The notes: generated by a model not told the origin, from the sequence alone. DNA of 64,000 nt from Opisthocomus hoazin (GCF_030867145.1 NC_134418.1:1546802-1610801); one strand, 5' to 3'; numbered from the stretch's first letter, positions 25,801 through 58,482 are shown. Translations and numbers: made by a program.

Positions 25801-27359
25801 CGAGGGGACGCAAGCCCGCTCCAGCACCCCATTTCATTTTGCAGGAGACAGCAGGTTTTGCTCAGAAGAGGAGGGAAAACAAAAAAAGAAGAAAAAGAGA
25901 AAAGTCCACGTACGCGTGTACACACGCTCGCACACCTTTTCTCTGTTCTCACACACAACCTTTAAAAAGAAACTTTCCAAGAGTTCAGCTAAAGTTAAAA
26001 CAAAGCGGGTAACATGAGACTCGGCGCCGGAGCCGAATGGAAAGTACACGGAGCCCGACTGACCTGCGCTGCCGTCCAGCGGCTCCCGCCAGACCACCTG
26101 AGAAAAGCCCCCTGCTTCCGTCGGAGCCGAGCGAGCCGCATCATCCCCCTGCAGGGGTGGTGGAGCTTCTCGCTAAAAGCCATAAATTAGAAATAAATAA
26201 ATAAGTGGAAGCAAAGGGAGGGGAGCGGGGGGGGGGAGAAAATAAATCCCAAAGAGAAAAGGCCAAAAGGAAATGACCTTCCCTGCTATTAAATAGGTGA
26301 CAGACGGGTATTATAACCACGTCGCAGGTTGGAAGGGAAAGGAAGGGCGAGGAGGTGACACATCGGCCCCTTCGGCTCAAGGAGAGGCGGGGAAGCGGAC
26401 AGAACCACGGACGAGCACGACCACACGGTAGCTTTTTGGTGACAGCCAGGACAGACACGGCAAGACCGCTGTTGGCAGGACATGTCCAGAACAGCAATGA
26501 GGAAAAGAGAGCGGCCGCAAAGTACTGAAGGGAGGGAAAGGAGCCTCAGATCCTCTGGCTGCACCGACTTGCGTGGTCATATTTTCCAGCCAACTGCAAA
26601 GAGCTGTATGAATTCCTGCAGCTTTCTCTTGCCTTTGAATGTGATCATAGGAAGGGCTCACAGAGCAGCAACATCCTGTTCTCCAACACTCCCACCACAG
26701 CCAAGGCACTATCAGAGCTTTGTTTTAAGAAGGTAATTACATCAAGAATTACCTAATTATGCTAAGCACTCCCAACCCACCTCATCTCCACTCTGGATTG
26801 GGTGCAGCTGAAACTCCCACCAGCAGCTTGTCACATCTCATGTAAAGCGCTTCGTCCCACCACCCAGAGCCAAAAGTTCCCAAAACTTTTTGGATTTGAA
26901 AAGCTGAGAGCAAGGCCTTCTTACAGAAAACTCTGGGACACAGGTTTCCTGAGGAGCTGCTTACTGGAGCAGCCAATCTATCAGTAGCCCAAATGGGAGA
27001 CGATGGGAGGGCTGGGGCCAACCTGTCTTCTCCCACCCAACCTGCAGCACTGCTGCCCATCGCAGGATCCTCTCCACCTGGGCTACCCTTGGGAAGCGTG
27101 TCCTGCCTCATCTGCTCCACCACACACATCCTGCCCACCGTCCAGCCTGTCAATGCAATCAGTAGTTGGGTGTATGTTCTTCAACCCGTGGTGGTCTCCT
27201 GCGCTGTCTTTATGTGGTGGAAGCTCCTGAAAGAGCCAGCAGCAAAGGCCAGGGCACACAGGCTACCGGAGATAAGCACCTTTCCCTTGTCCAGCCTCTG
27301 TCTCTTGCTGAGGAGAGGTAAAAGCTTTGGGCAGAAACTGGTTATCCCAGAACTCACCA

Positions 27360-27500
27360 AGCCCTCAGGATGTGATGGACCTCAGAGCAGGGGCACCTTG
27401 GTCAGATTGCTCAGGACCATGTCCAGTCAGGCTCTGAGCATCTCCAGGGTGGGAGATTCCACAACATCTCTGGAAAACTTGGTTCAACTTTCGGCCATTC
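27360..27500 (-). mobile_element. Degenerate CR1 fragment without tail
   Basis: CAGATTGCTCAGGACCATGT, TCTGAGCATCTCCAGGGTGG and GAGATTCCACAACATCTCTG match the inner part of a CR1 3' region. The terminal repeats are missing. It lies just beyond the distal CYP26B1 poly(A) signal. Confidence 0.7.
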
Positions 27501-27738
27501 CACCCTTTTTCTTATTTTTAAGTGGAATTTTGTGTATTTCAAGCCATGCCAGTTAGTAAGGCCTCACCCTGGCCATGGAGACCGATAAGTCCCCAGCTGG
27601 GAGCAAAAATCCCACTTATGGGGTGCCCCAGTTCCCAGGATGGGGGTGCTGCCCTGAGACCCCAAACCAAGAGGCCACAAGCCCTCCGAGAAGAGATGCA
27701 GATGGATATGAAACAAAAAGGTTGGAGATTCAACTCTT

Positions 27739-27744
27739 TTTATT
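27739..27744 (-). terminator. Distal AATAAA poly(A) signal for CYP26B1
   Basis: On the minus strand this reads AATAAA, at the end of the AT-rich block. It is followed within 30 bases by a T-rich stretch (CTTTTTGTTTCA) suitable as a downstream element. Cleavage would fall near 27.71-27.73 kb. An old CR1 remnant and ordinary intergenic sequence begin just beyond. Confidence 0.5.
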
Positions 27745-28193
27745 ATGGAAGTCTATAAAATAGCAACATGGATTATTTTTTTTTTTAACATCACAAAATA
27801 CACAACATTCATTTTAATATGCAACACATAATATTATATACATATTAAAAACCACGACTGAAACACATGTTCACACGGCACCAGTTTCATAACGAAAAAC
27901 CTCACAAGTGCTTTTTTCTTTTTTAATATTAAAAACAACTGTGATAAAACATATTAATATCTTTCCAGACAACGTTTACAATAAAGAGGAAAAAATCATA
28001 TTTTACTAAATAACAAATATTTAACAGCAAAACTTTATACTAAATATCTATTTTGAATTATAACAAAAATAGTACTTATAATAGTTTATAAAGACAGACC
28101 AAAAAAAAAATTTGTGTATAAAATAATATTATAGCAAATTGGACTGTGCTAAGGAAAAAAAAAAACAACAAACAATTCTGAGATTCAAAGTGC

Positions 28194-28199
28194 TTTATT
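28194..28199 (-). terminator. Internal AATAAA poly(A) signal
   Basis: The minus strand reads CAGAATAAAGCAC inside the AT-rich distal 3'UTR. It would give a 3'UTR about 450 bases shorter than the distal signal. Confidence 0.35.
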
Positions 28200-30068
28200 C
28201 TGCAAATCCACTGCAGCAACTTTTTTAGTCAAGTTATATTAGTTAGGAATGGAAAAACAAAAGCATGACTTATTTATGCCTAGATTAAATACTCACACAC
28301 ACCAACATTATATATACACATGACGTAAGCATATATATATAATGGATGTATGCACCTTACATTACCGCTCCCCAACCAACCACTCACTCAAAAGCATGTT
28401 TGGTTTTCACTTTGTAATGACATCGGAAGTTAAAATAAAAATTCCAGCGAAACCCTTCACTGATTTCCCACAAGCACAAGCGGGACCGAGCCCTTTCGGA
28501 AAAGTCTGCCCAAGAGATTTCGCTCGCTGCAGGGCGGCACGAAGCCACCGGTGAGCTTTAACCAGACCTTTTCACCTCGTTGTCCGTTCCCCTTTCCAGC
28601 TTTCCCATTTTTGAGCCTCCTCTCTCCCCCAAGTGCGGTTTTATTCCCCCGAAAGCTCTCAGATGGAAATGGGGGCTCCTGGAGAGCACCCGGTGGTGGG
28701 TCTCTGCTGGGTTTTTGCCCTTCAGCTCCCCTCTGGCAGAGCACCCTCCACCTCCTGCCCCTGTCCCCACATCCTACAAGGGCTCATCACCCACAAAGAC
28801 CATGGACACCCTCATGTGCCACTTACATTCCCCCAGATCTTTGCCCCTGGGAGACTCACCCCTTCTCACCGCGTTCATGCTTGTGTTCTCCTTTGCTTCT
28901 TCGCCTTTTGGGTTTTTGATTGTGATTAGGCTGCTTCTGTCACCGGGAAAGTTTTCTCTCCATCAGGGACAAGGAAAATACCTGAAATCTCAACAGTGCC
29001 TGAGCTAGCGGTGTCCCACCCAAAATTTCCAGGCTGGCAAACTGGCTGAATCTCTGCTTCAGGGACATGGTGCACATAGCCAGAGGCTCTCGAGACCTTG
29101 CTTTTGGGTATGGCACTTGTTTACCAACCAGAAGGCAAGGTCTGGATCTGAATGGCATCTCCTAGAAGATGGGGAGTTTTTTTGGGGGTTAAATCAACCT
29201 GAAAATCAATCCATGAACCCCGGCATGAGTGGACACTATCTGCCGGGGTGCTCCTGGGGTGTTTCTGGCAGCTTGGCTGACGGCAATCCAACCTCAAGTG
29301 CTTCCCTTGGATAAAAACCTGCCCCTCTCCTCCTTGCCCCCACCAGACGATGGGCTGGCAAAGGCAGCCATCACCATCGCTCACTCCACACTTCCTTCGA
29401 CCTTCCAAAGAGGCACCCGCTCTTCAAAAGCACAACCTGCAAAGCAACCTGGTTAAGCCACATCTGCCCCTTCACCTTTCTCATTTCAGCCCCTCTGACT
29501 TCTCTGGACACCTTTAAAGCTGAAAGCCAAGCTGCCTACCCAAGCGCAAGATCTTCTCCCATTGTGGTTAGGAGAGGTCTCAGCCATGGTCCTTGTGTTG
29601 TTCTTTCCACCTCAGGGGGCAGGAGATAGGAGAGGAGTGGGGCTGGGTAGGGTGGGCAGAGATGCCTCAAGTCAGAGAGGGATCTCCCAACCTGGTTCTT
29701 GGCTCTGGTCTGAATCCAACGCCTGCTGGGACACTCGGGGAGCTTTTGCTCTGCACCCACATGCGAGGCCACGTCGGCTTTCAACACAACCTGCCCATCC
29801 CACATTCAAGCCAGAAGCCTCTCGCATGCAAAAAATAAAATAAAACAAAATAAAACCGACCCAGCAAATCGAATTCAAGATACCTTGGTGGCTGCTTGCT
29901 TGTGCCAGGGAAGCTTTGGGCAGGGCCCCTCTCCTGGGTTACCGGTGGGATGGGGCGGGCAGCTTGCAAGGAGCCCACCGCTCGCTCTCCTTCCTGCCGA
30001 GCTCTCCCGTCGCCAAAGAGAACCCAAACACGAGACAAACGTACGTTGGCTTATTGATAGAGATCACC

Positions 30069-30074
30069 TTTAAT
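30069..30074 (-). terminator. Possible proximal ATTAAA poly(A) signal
   Basis: Minus-strand ATTAAA sits in the context GCATTAAAGGTG, where GC-rich proximal 3'UTR passes into intermediate-GC sequence. An AATAAG follows about 20 bases on. This could yield a 1.1-kb 3'UTR isoform. ATTAAA is the commonest natural variant, but no further support is visible. Confidence 0.25.
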
Positions 30075-31162
30075 GCAAATGCCTCCCGTGGAAGAGGACG
30101 CACCGAAACGAGCGGCTCCGGGCGGGTCGGCTTTGCTCAGCGCCCCGGCGCTCGCCGAGCCGCGATGGGTTGGTGGGGCCACGCAGTTCAGACGCTGGTG
30201 CCTGCACCTTGGGGGACAGCAAAGGCACCGAAACGCCCCCAAAACGGGTGCCTCTGCACGGGGAAGGGGCTGGCGAGGGGCTGCGGCGGGGGAACGGGCG
30301 CACACAGGCCGTGTAGCAGCAGCAGGAAACTCAACGAGAAAAATAAAAAAAAAAAAGGACACCCGCCCCCACCCAGAGCCCCGAATGCAAAATGAGTTTT
30401 TGCAAAACGCAAATATGCGCTCGTCCGAGGGCTCAGAGGAACGGCTCACCGTCCGTTCGGCTCCGGACAAGACACCACAGGGTTTTTCGGTCCTGCAGCA
30501 GAGGCGAAACGGCAGCCCCCCGCCTCCCCAACCTGCCCCGGCACCAGCGGGAGAGGGGATGGGAATGGGCATCGCTCGTCTTCCCCTCGCCAAGGAAAGC
30601 CTCCGGCGCCCCAAAACAAAAATCACAAACAAATGAACAAAAAAGAAAAACAAACAAACAAAAAAAACCCCACCCAAAACACTGTTATCACCGGCTAATT
30701 TAACACTGTTAAAAAAAGATCGGAGGCTACCCGAGAGCCGCCCCGGGACGCCAGACCTCTGAGCGTCGGCTGATTTCCAAAGCCTTTCCCGCAGTCGGGC
30801 CGTTGCGGCGCTCCTCCTCGCAGCAGAAGTGTTTTATATATATTTATATATATATATTTATAATATTTAGATACTGTGTATGGTCAGACATCCCAGCTCA
30901 ACTCGGGTTCTGCGACTTTTCCTCCTTCTGAACGAAACGAGACGCCTGATGACACCCCAACCTTCTCCGCACCCCGCGGGAAGAGCAAAACGGTTTTGGC
31001 AGCTTCACCGGTGCAGAAAGCAGTCCCGACCTGGAGGCTCTGAGAAGCGAGCGTCGTGGATAAGCTTCTCGTCCCTCTCTCCTCCCCTTCTGTTCGTCCC
31101 CTTGCCCCCACCCCACCCCTCCGTCCCCCGGCCGCCCGTCCCTCACGCCGCCGGCGTGGGCT

Positions 31163-52242
<21,080 letters not shown>

Positions 52243-52264
52243 TCAAAAAGAAGGCCCATGTGTG

Positions 52265-52272
52265 TTTATATA
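52265..52272 (-). promoter_or_regulatory. CYP26B1: TATA box, candidate CYP26B1 promoter
   Basis: Minus-strand TATATAAA is directly preceded by a GC-box-like CCCCGCC (context CCCCGCCTCTATATAAAC). Initiation would be expected about 30 bases downstream, near 52.24 kb, giving a leader of about 950 bases before the ATG. A second TATATATA lies near 52.05 kb. No classical DR5 retinoic acid response element was found by eye between 51.3 and 52.65 kb. Confidence 0.5.
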
Positions 52273-52466
52273 GAGGCGGGGAAGCCGGGGCTGGGCCGGC
52301 CGCCAGCTCGGCGGCTCCCCCCGCACCCCCACGCCCCCCCCCAACCCCCCCCAAACCTCCCCCCCCCCCCCCACTTCGGAGGGCGCCGGGGGGGGCGGAC
52401 CCGGCGCTGGAGCGTGCGAGCCCTGGCCCGCCGCCCGCCGCACGGTCACGCCGCGCTCCTCGGCCT

Positions 52467-52556
52467 CATCCTCCTCCTCCTCCTCCTCCCTCCTCCCTCC
52501 TCCTCCTCCTCCTCCTCCGCTGCCTCCTCCTCCTCCTCCGCCGCCGCCGCCGTCCG
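52467..52556 (+). repeat. (TCC)n / (CCG)n microsatellite upstream of CYP26B1
   Basis: Runs of TCCTCC with a TCCCTCC interruption pass into GCCGCCGCCGCC. Lies about 200-290 bases upstream of the TATA box at 52265-52272. Confidence 0.9.
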
Positions 52557-52619
52557 TACCTTCGGCCTGCGGAGAGACAAGCGCGGCTCAGCCCCGGCGC
52601 TCTCCCCCGATGATCCCCC

Positions 52620-53960
52620 CCCCCCCAATATTTAATGCCTCCCCTCCCCATCACTTTCCCCTCGCGACGACTCCCACCCCCGCTTGACGATTCCCCCTTA
52701 CCACGACCCCCCCCCCCCCCCGGTATTTAAGCCTTATTGATCCCCTCTATATTTAACCCTTCAGGGTTCCCCCCTTACGACGGTGTGTCCCCCCCCAATA
52801 TTTAACCCTTGATCATTTCCCCCTTCCAATGATCCCCTCAATATTTAACCCTTAAGAATTCCCCCTTGCGGCGACTCCCCCCAACATTTAATCTTTGACG
52901 ACGTCCCCCTTGGGATGGTCCCCCCCATATTTAACCCTTAATGATGTCACCCTTGCCATGGTCCCCCCAATATTTAACCCTTAACGACGTGCCCCTTGGG
53001 ACGGTGCCCCCCATATTTAACCCTTAATGATGTCACCCTTGCCATGGTCCCCCCAATATTTAAGCCTTAATGATGTCCCCCTTGCGATGGTCCCCCAATA
53101 TTTAACCCGATGTCCCCCTTGGGATGGTCCCCCAATATTTAACCCTTAATGATGTCCCCCTTGCAATGGTTCCCGAAATATTTAACCCTTAATGGCTCCC
53201 CCTTGACATGGTCCCCCCAATATTTAACCCTTACTGATGTCACCCTTGAGATGGTCCTCCCGACATTTAACCCTTAACGATGCCCCCCCTTGGAACGATC
53301 CCCCCAATATCTAAGCCTTAATGATTCCACCCCCTTGCGATGATCCCCACGCTGTATTTAACCCTTACAATAACCCCCCCCGACACTTAACCTCAGATGA
53401 CTTCCCCCTTGTAATGACTCCCCCTCCCAAGATCCACCCCCCCCAACATTTAACCCTTAACATTTGCCCCCGCAGTAATTTCTTCCTCGCGAGAATTACC
53501 CCCAATGATTACTCCCCCCCCACAAGATACATCCCCCGATGATTTTTTCCCCCTTCAATGATTTACCCCCCCCACTAATTTGCCCCGGGCAATCATTGCC
53601 CCCCCCCCCCCAATAATTTACCCCCTCTGCTGATTTGCCCCTCTTTTGCTACTTACTCCTCGCAATGGTTTACCCTCCCCGCAATGCTTGGACCCCCCCA
53701 TTTCCCCCCTTGCAGCTCCTTTCCCCCCTCCCATTACTCCCCTGCTCCCAATGATTTACCCCGCTGCAATGATTTGCCCCTTCAGTGATTTACCCCCCCC
53801 CCGAAGGATCTACCCCCTGCAATGATGTGGCCTTTTGCAGTTACACACCCCCCCCCCCAATTATTTGCCCGCTTGCATTATTTCCCCCCCAGCAATTCTT
53901 TGCTCCCAGTGATTTGCCCCTTGCGATGATTTACCCTCTGCCCCCCAATATTTTTTCGGG
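52620..53960 (+). repeat. 43-bp minisatellite, degenerate
   Basis: Repeated unit of the form CCCCCAATATTTAACCCTTA followed by ATGATGTCCCCCTTGCGATGGT. ATATTTAACCC recurs at 52927, 52970, 53013, 53056 and 53098, a spacing of 43,43,43,42. Copies become shorter and more diverged after about 53.46 kb (CCCCAATGATTTACCCC type). Roughly 20 recognisable copies plus the degenerate half. It starts about 350 bases upstream of the TATA box. Confidence 0.95.
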
Positions 53961-54029
53961 TTTGTTATATTCCACTTATCGCCAATATTTTTTTTTTTTT
54001 GGGGGGACACACACGACACGCTGACTGTC

Positions 54030-55000
54030 CTGACCCCCCCCCCCCCCCCGGTGCTTTCCAGGACAGGGGGGATCAGGGCCGGGGGACCCCCCGCTTTATC
54101 CGAGGTGCGTTTCCACCCCAGACACTGCTTCGCACGGGAGGCTGCTCTAACCCCCCCACCCCCCCCACCCCAGCCCCCCCCCCGCCAGCCCAGCGGCGGA
54201 GGCACAGGCAGGTATCCGGGCTGCCTGGTTACAGGCACTTTTTGCAAAGCATTTGCTTCAGATTACAGGAAAAACAAAAGTTCATTGAGTTCCCCCCCCC
54301 TTCTCCTTCGCCACCCCCCCACCCCCCAGCCCCCCCGCCCCGCGCCCCCCTTCAGCCTCCCCAGCTGCTCTGAGCCTGGTGCCCGGTGGGACGGAGCGCA
54401 GGGAGGGGCTGAAGGATCCCCCCCCCCCCCCGGCCGCAGCGGCTTGGGGCTGGGGGGGGGGGGTCCCCGCCTTCTTTTGGGGTGACCCAGGACTGGGATC
54501 CCTCCCCCCGCATCCTTGGGTACCCCCGGGGCAGGGAGCGACGTCCCCTCCCTCCCCGCTGCAGCACCCGCGTGTCCCGGGGCCACAACGCGAGGCAAGG
54601 GGGGGGTCCCGGCGCAGAGACCCCCCCCCCCCCCACTCCATCCCATCCCCGCGTATCCCGGCGAAGGGAGTTTCCATCACCACCCCGCCGGGGCATCCCG
54701 GTGGAGAGAGACCCCCCCCCCTCCCCGTGTGCGAGGAGACACACCCCCCCCCCAAGGCACCCCACCCTCCCGGTGCCGGACACCTTCCCCCCCCCCCTTT
54801 CCCCCGGTGCGGACCAGCAGCCCCCCCCCACTCTCCCCCTACCCGGCTCCGCATTCACTCTTTGCCCTTTGGCCCCACCCGGTGGCGGCCGGCGGTACTG
54901 CAGGCGCCCGAGCGCAGGTGCCCGCGGAGCCCGCAGCGCCCCGCATCACCCCCCCCCCCCCCCGGCGGGCTGCTTCCCTGGCTCGGCCCGAAGCGCCTTC
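54030..55000 (+). other. Poly-C-rich, CpG-rich stretch with many G-quadruplex-capable runs
   Basis: C-runs of 7-18 bases repeat every 30-60 bases (for example near 54038, 54150, 54420, 54625, 54705, 54790, 54950), i.e. G-runs on the gene's sense strand. No gene is seen; long frames in all registers are P/G/R-rich artefacts. A short island of complex sequence (54190-54290) stands out inside it. Confidence 0.7.
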
Positions 55001-55009
55001 CCAACGTGT

Positions 55010-56965
55010 CCCCCTGAAACCCCTTCCCGAAGCAGCTTCCCAAAGCAACTTCCCAAAGCGGCTCCCAAAGGCACCTTCCCAAAGCACCTTCCTAAAACAC
55101 CTTCCCAAAGCATTTTCCCAAAGCATCTTCCTAAAACACCTTCTCAAAGTGCCTCCCAAAGGCACCTTCCCGAAGTGCCTCATGCATCCTGAAGCACCTT
55201 CCTGAAACACTTTCCCAAAGCGTCCTCTCAAAGTGTTTTCCCAAAGAACCTTCCAAAGCACCTTCCCTAAGCAGCCTCCTAAAACGCTTACTCAAAGTGC
55301 CTCCCAAAGGCACCTTCCCAAAGCACCTTCCTAAAACACCTTCCCAAAGCATCTTCCCAAAGCACCTTCCCAAAGCACTTTGCTAAAACACCTCTTTAAA
55401 GCGTCCTTTTAAAACACCTCCTCAAAGCATCCTTCTAAAACACCTTCTCAAAGTGCCTCACACCATCCTGAAGCACCTTCCTAAAACACCTTCCAAAGTG
55501 TTTTCCCAAAGCACCTTCCCAAAGCATCCTCCTAAAGCACCTTCCCAAAGCATTTTCCTAAAGTTTGTTCCCAAAGCACCTTCACACCTTCCCAAAGCAT
55601 TTTCCCAAAGCACGGTCCTAAAACACCTTCCCAAAGCATCCTCCTAAAACACCTTCCCAAAGCATCCTCCTAAAACACCTTCTCAAAGTGCCTCCCAAAG
55701 GCACCTTCCCAAAGTGCCTCATGCATCCTGAAGCACCTTCCTGAAACACTTTCCAAAGCACCTTCCCAAAGCATCCTCCTAAAACACCTTCTCAAGTGCC
55801 TCCTAAAGCACCTTCTCAAAGTGCCTCACACCATCCTGAAGCACCTTCATAAAAAACATTCCCAAAACATCTTCCTAAAGCATTTTCCCAAAGCGTTCTC
55901 CCAAAGCACCTTCCTAAAATACCTTCCCCAAGCATCCTCCTAAAACACCTTCTCAAAGCGCCTCCTAAAGGCACCTTCCCAAAGTGCCTCCTAAAACACC
56001 TTCTCAAAGTGCCTCCCAAAATCACCCCTCCTGAAGTGCCTCATGCATCCTGAAGCACCTTCCTAAAACACCTTCCCAAAGCATCCTCCTAAAACACCTT
56101 CTCAAAGTGCCTCCTAAAGCACCTTCTCAAAGTGCCTCACACCATCCTGAAGCACCTTCATAAAAAACATTCCCAAAAACATCTTCCTAAAGCATTTTCC
56201 CAAAGCGTTCTCCCAAAGCACCTTCCTAAAATACCTTCCCCAAGCATCCTCCTAAAACACCTTCTCAAAGCGCCTCCTAAAGGCACCTTCCCAAAGTGCC
56301 TCCTAAAACACCTTCTCAAAGTGCCTCCCAAAATCACCCTCCTGAAGTGCCTCATGCATCCTGAAGCACCTTCCTAAAACACCTTCCCAAAGCATCCTCC
56401 TAAAACACCTTCTCAAAGTGCCTCCTAAAGCACCTTCTCAAAGTGCCTCACACCATCCTGAAGCACCTTCATAAAAAACATTCCCAAAACATCTTCCTAA
56501 AGCATTTTCCCAAAGCGTTATCCCAAAGCACCTTCCTAAAATACCTTCCCCAAGCATCCTCCTAAAACACCTTCTCAAAGCGCCTCCTAAAGGCACCTTC
56601 CCAAAGTGCCTCCTAAAACACCTTCTCAAAGTGCCTCCCAAAATCACCCTCCTGAAGTGCCTCATGCATCCTGAGGCACCTTCCTAAAACACCTTCCCAA
56701 AGCATCCTCCTAAAACACCTTCTCAAAGCACCTCCTAAAGCACCTTCTCAAAGCACCTCCTAAAGCACCCTCTCCAAGTGCCTCCTAAAGCACCTTCTCA
56801 AAGTTCCTCACGCCATCCTGAAGCACCTTCCTAAAACACCTTCCCAAAGCGTTTTCCCAAAGCACCTTCCCAAAGCATCCTCCTAAAGCACCTTCCTCCC
56901 AAAAGCACCTTCCCAAACTGCCCCACTCCGTCCCCAAAACACCTTCCCGAGCAGCTTCCTCCACA
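55010..56965 (+). repeat. 13-bp minisatellite with 311-bp higher-order units
   Basis: Basic unit CACCTTCCCAAAG and variants CATCCTCCTAAAA, CACCTTCTCAAAG and TGCCTCCTAAAG, for almost 2 kb. A marker (CCATCCTGAAGCACCTTCAT) recurs at 55831, 56142 and 56453, exactly 311 bases apart, and those blocks differ by only a few bases. Both strands stay open in several frames because 13 is not a multiple of 3; the resulting HLPKAPSQS- and GRCFRKVLWEG-type peptides are not genes. Confidence 0.97.
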
Positions 56966-57827
56966 CCCCCTCCTCCGAATTCCTCCTGCCATACCCCCCA
57001 GTGTCCCCTGCCCACTCCTTACCCTGGGATCCCCCCCCAGCCCCCGTAGCCCTGGCTTCAGCCCTGGATCCCACCAGCCAGCCCACCCGCACGCGTTGGT
57101 GGGCTCAGATCCCCCCAGCTAAGCAGGGAAAATGGAGGAAGGGGGTGGCTCAGTTCTCCCCTTGCCCCCCCAGATCCATGTGGAACATCTCCGGGGAGGT
57201 GACAGCCAGCGCGACGCCGGGCTCAGCGTCAGACCCGAGCTGGGGGGGTGGCAAAAGGACATTTAAGAGCAGCACATCCATCACCAGCAGCTTCGCTTCA
57301 GCCCCCGATGGCGGCACCCGCCACGGAAAACACCCCAGGAACCCCCAAACCGTGGGGCCCACCAGCAGAGAGGGAGGACTTGTCTGCCTCGCTCTCCTCC
57401 TTCCCTTTCCCGATGGAAAAACCATTCCCAAGCTGCTCTCACCGCTCCCCCCCCCCAAAAAAAAGCCACCACGGCGTGTTTGAGCAGAGCTCATGTCCCG
57501 AAACATCTCCCACCGCTTCCTAAGTGCGTGAAGATGCTTCTTTGCGGGGTGGGGAGTGGGACAAAATTTGGCCACCAGCACGTATTTATCGTAAGGCTCC
57601 TCCCAGTGGGGAAAATTCAGAGGCGAAGGGGAAAAGCCTAAAAAAAATTCATGTTTCTTTTTTAGGGGTTTCTTGGTTTTTTGGCAGAATTCCCCCCTCC
57701 GGAGCTAAACCCACGGGAGTCCAGAGAGAAAATGGCTTTTCCGAGGGGGATGGCAGAGGTCGCTGGGACGCAGCCACGGCTCTGCCCAGGCGCTCCCAAC
57801 CTCTGCTGTCACCTGGGTAGTTTTATC

Positions 57828-57854
57828 ATCATCATCATCATCATCATCATCACC
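57828..57854 (+). repeat. (CAT)n microsatellite
   Basis: Eight or more ATC/CAT triplets in a row (TTATCATCATCATCATCATC...), ending CACCATCC. Confidence 0.95.
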
Positions 57855-58426
57855 ATCCGCAAACAGAGCCAGAATCCCGTGAAATCGCAAGCGGCGTGGA
57901 GCAGGCAATGGGGGAGCCATCATTCACCAGGAGGACAGGGGTGATGGCACCAGCAGGACCAACGGGTCCGACCAGCACCCAACGGGTGCTGCTCCCGCCC
58001 GGAACGGCCGAGCACGAGGGATTCCCCGGCCCGGGATGTGGCTGAGCCCGACAGCAGCAGCGGGTTCGGGGCTCGGCGCTGCCGGCCCCCCCATCCCGGG
58101 GTTCAACCCTGCTTTCCCCGCGAGGTCGGGCCCCGGAGTCCAATTCTCCACCATGAACGGTGATCGTGAACTTTCCTCCTTCTTCCCTCGCCAGGAAAAA
58201 GCCGGAAAACTCAGCGCCAAGAGGGAAAAACCCACCCCTGGCAAAGCTCCCCCGCTGACCGATGCTGCTCTGCGCCCTACAGCACCGAATTTCTCTTTAT
58301 TTCTTATTTTTTTCCCCCAAAATTTAATGGGTTTTGACGCTCTCCCTGCAGCTCCTGAAAAACACCCAGCGCTCTTCGATTTATCGGAGCGAGCAGCAGA
58401 GCGTCCCGTCGGTTAAACGCGACGTC

Positions 58427-58482
58427 GTTACTGGGAGATCGTTACTGGGAGATCGTTACTGGGAGCTCGTTACTGGGAGCTC
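58427..58482 (+). repeat. 14-bp tandem repeat, four copies
   Basis: GTTACTGGGAGATC twice, then GTTACTGGGAGCTC twice. It sits in unique GC-rich sequence upstream of CYP26B1. Confidence 0.95.

Larger units (their letters stand above)
19160..27360. other. Intergenic sequence
   Basis: Apart from the LTR and one CR1 remnant, I see no recognisable gene. Open frames are short and lack family resemblance. A small CpG-rich patch at 26.02-26.15 kb contains an exon-like stretch on the minus strand (TTTTCTCAG| acceptor, GCAG|GTCAGT donor) whose role is unclear. 23.8-25.5 kb is AT-rich with nothing notable. Confidence 0.6.
27722..31162 (-). other. CYP26B1: CYP26B1 3' untranslated region (inferred)
   Basis: The region from the stop codon to the most distal good poly(A) signal is about 3.4 kb. 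It has two compositions: a CpG-rich proximal part (about 30.0-31.16 kb) and an AT-rich distal part (27.74-28.46 kb) full of TATTTA and ATATTA strings. A (TA)n-like stretch with TATTTATATATA lies at 30834-30865. No competing long protein-like frame is present. The extent is inferred from poly(A) signals, not from transcripts; a shorter isoform could end near 30.05 kb. Confidence 0.6.

Noticed and set aside
54482..55192. 236-codon P-rich frames on both strands
   Set aside because: Products of poly-C-rich DNA and the 13-bp minisatellite; several frames are open at once.
55131..56665. Repeated GRCFRKVLWEG-type and HLPKAPSQS-type peptides as a repeat protein
   Set aside because: A 13-bp unit read in three frames gives such peptides automatically. 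There is no start context, splice structure or constraint, and higher-order copies vary without codon bias.
58143..58168. Retinoic acid response element from two TGAAC half-sites
   Set aside because: The spacing is 7 and the second half-site is off consensus; RAR/RXR elements use 1, 2 or 5 (rarely 0 or 8).
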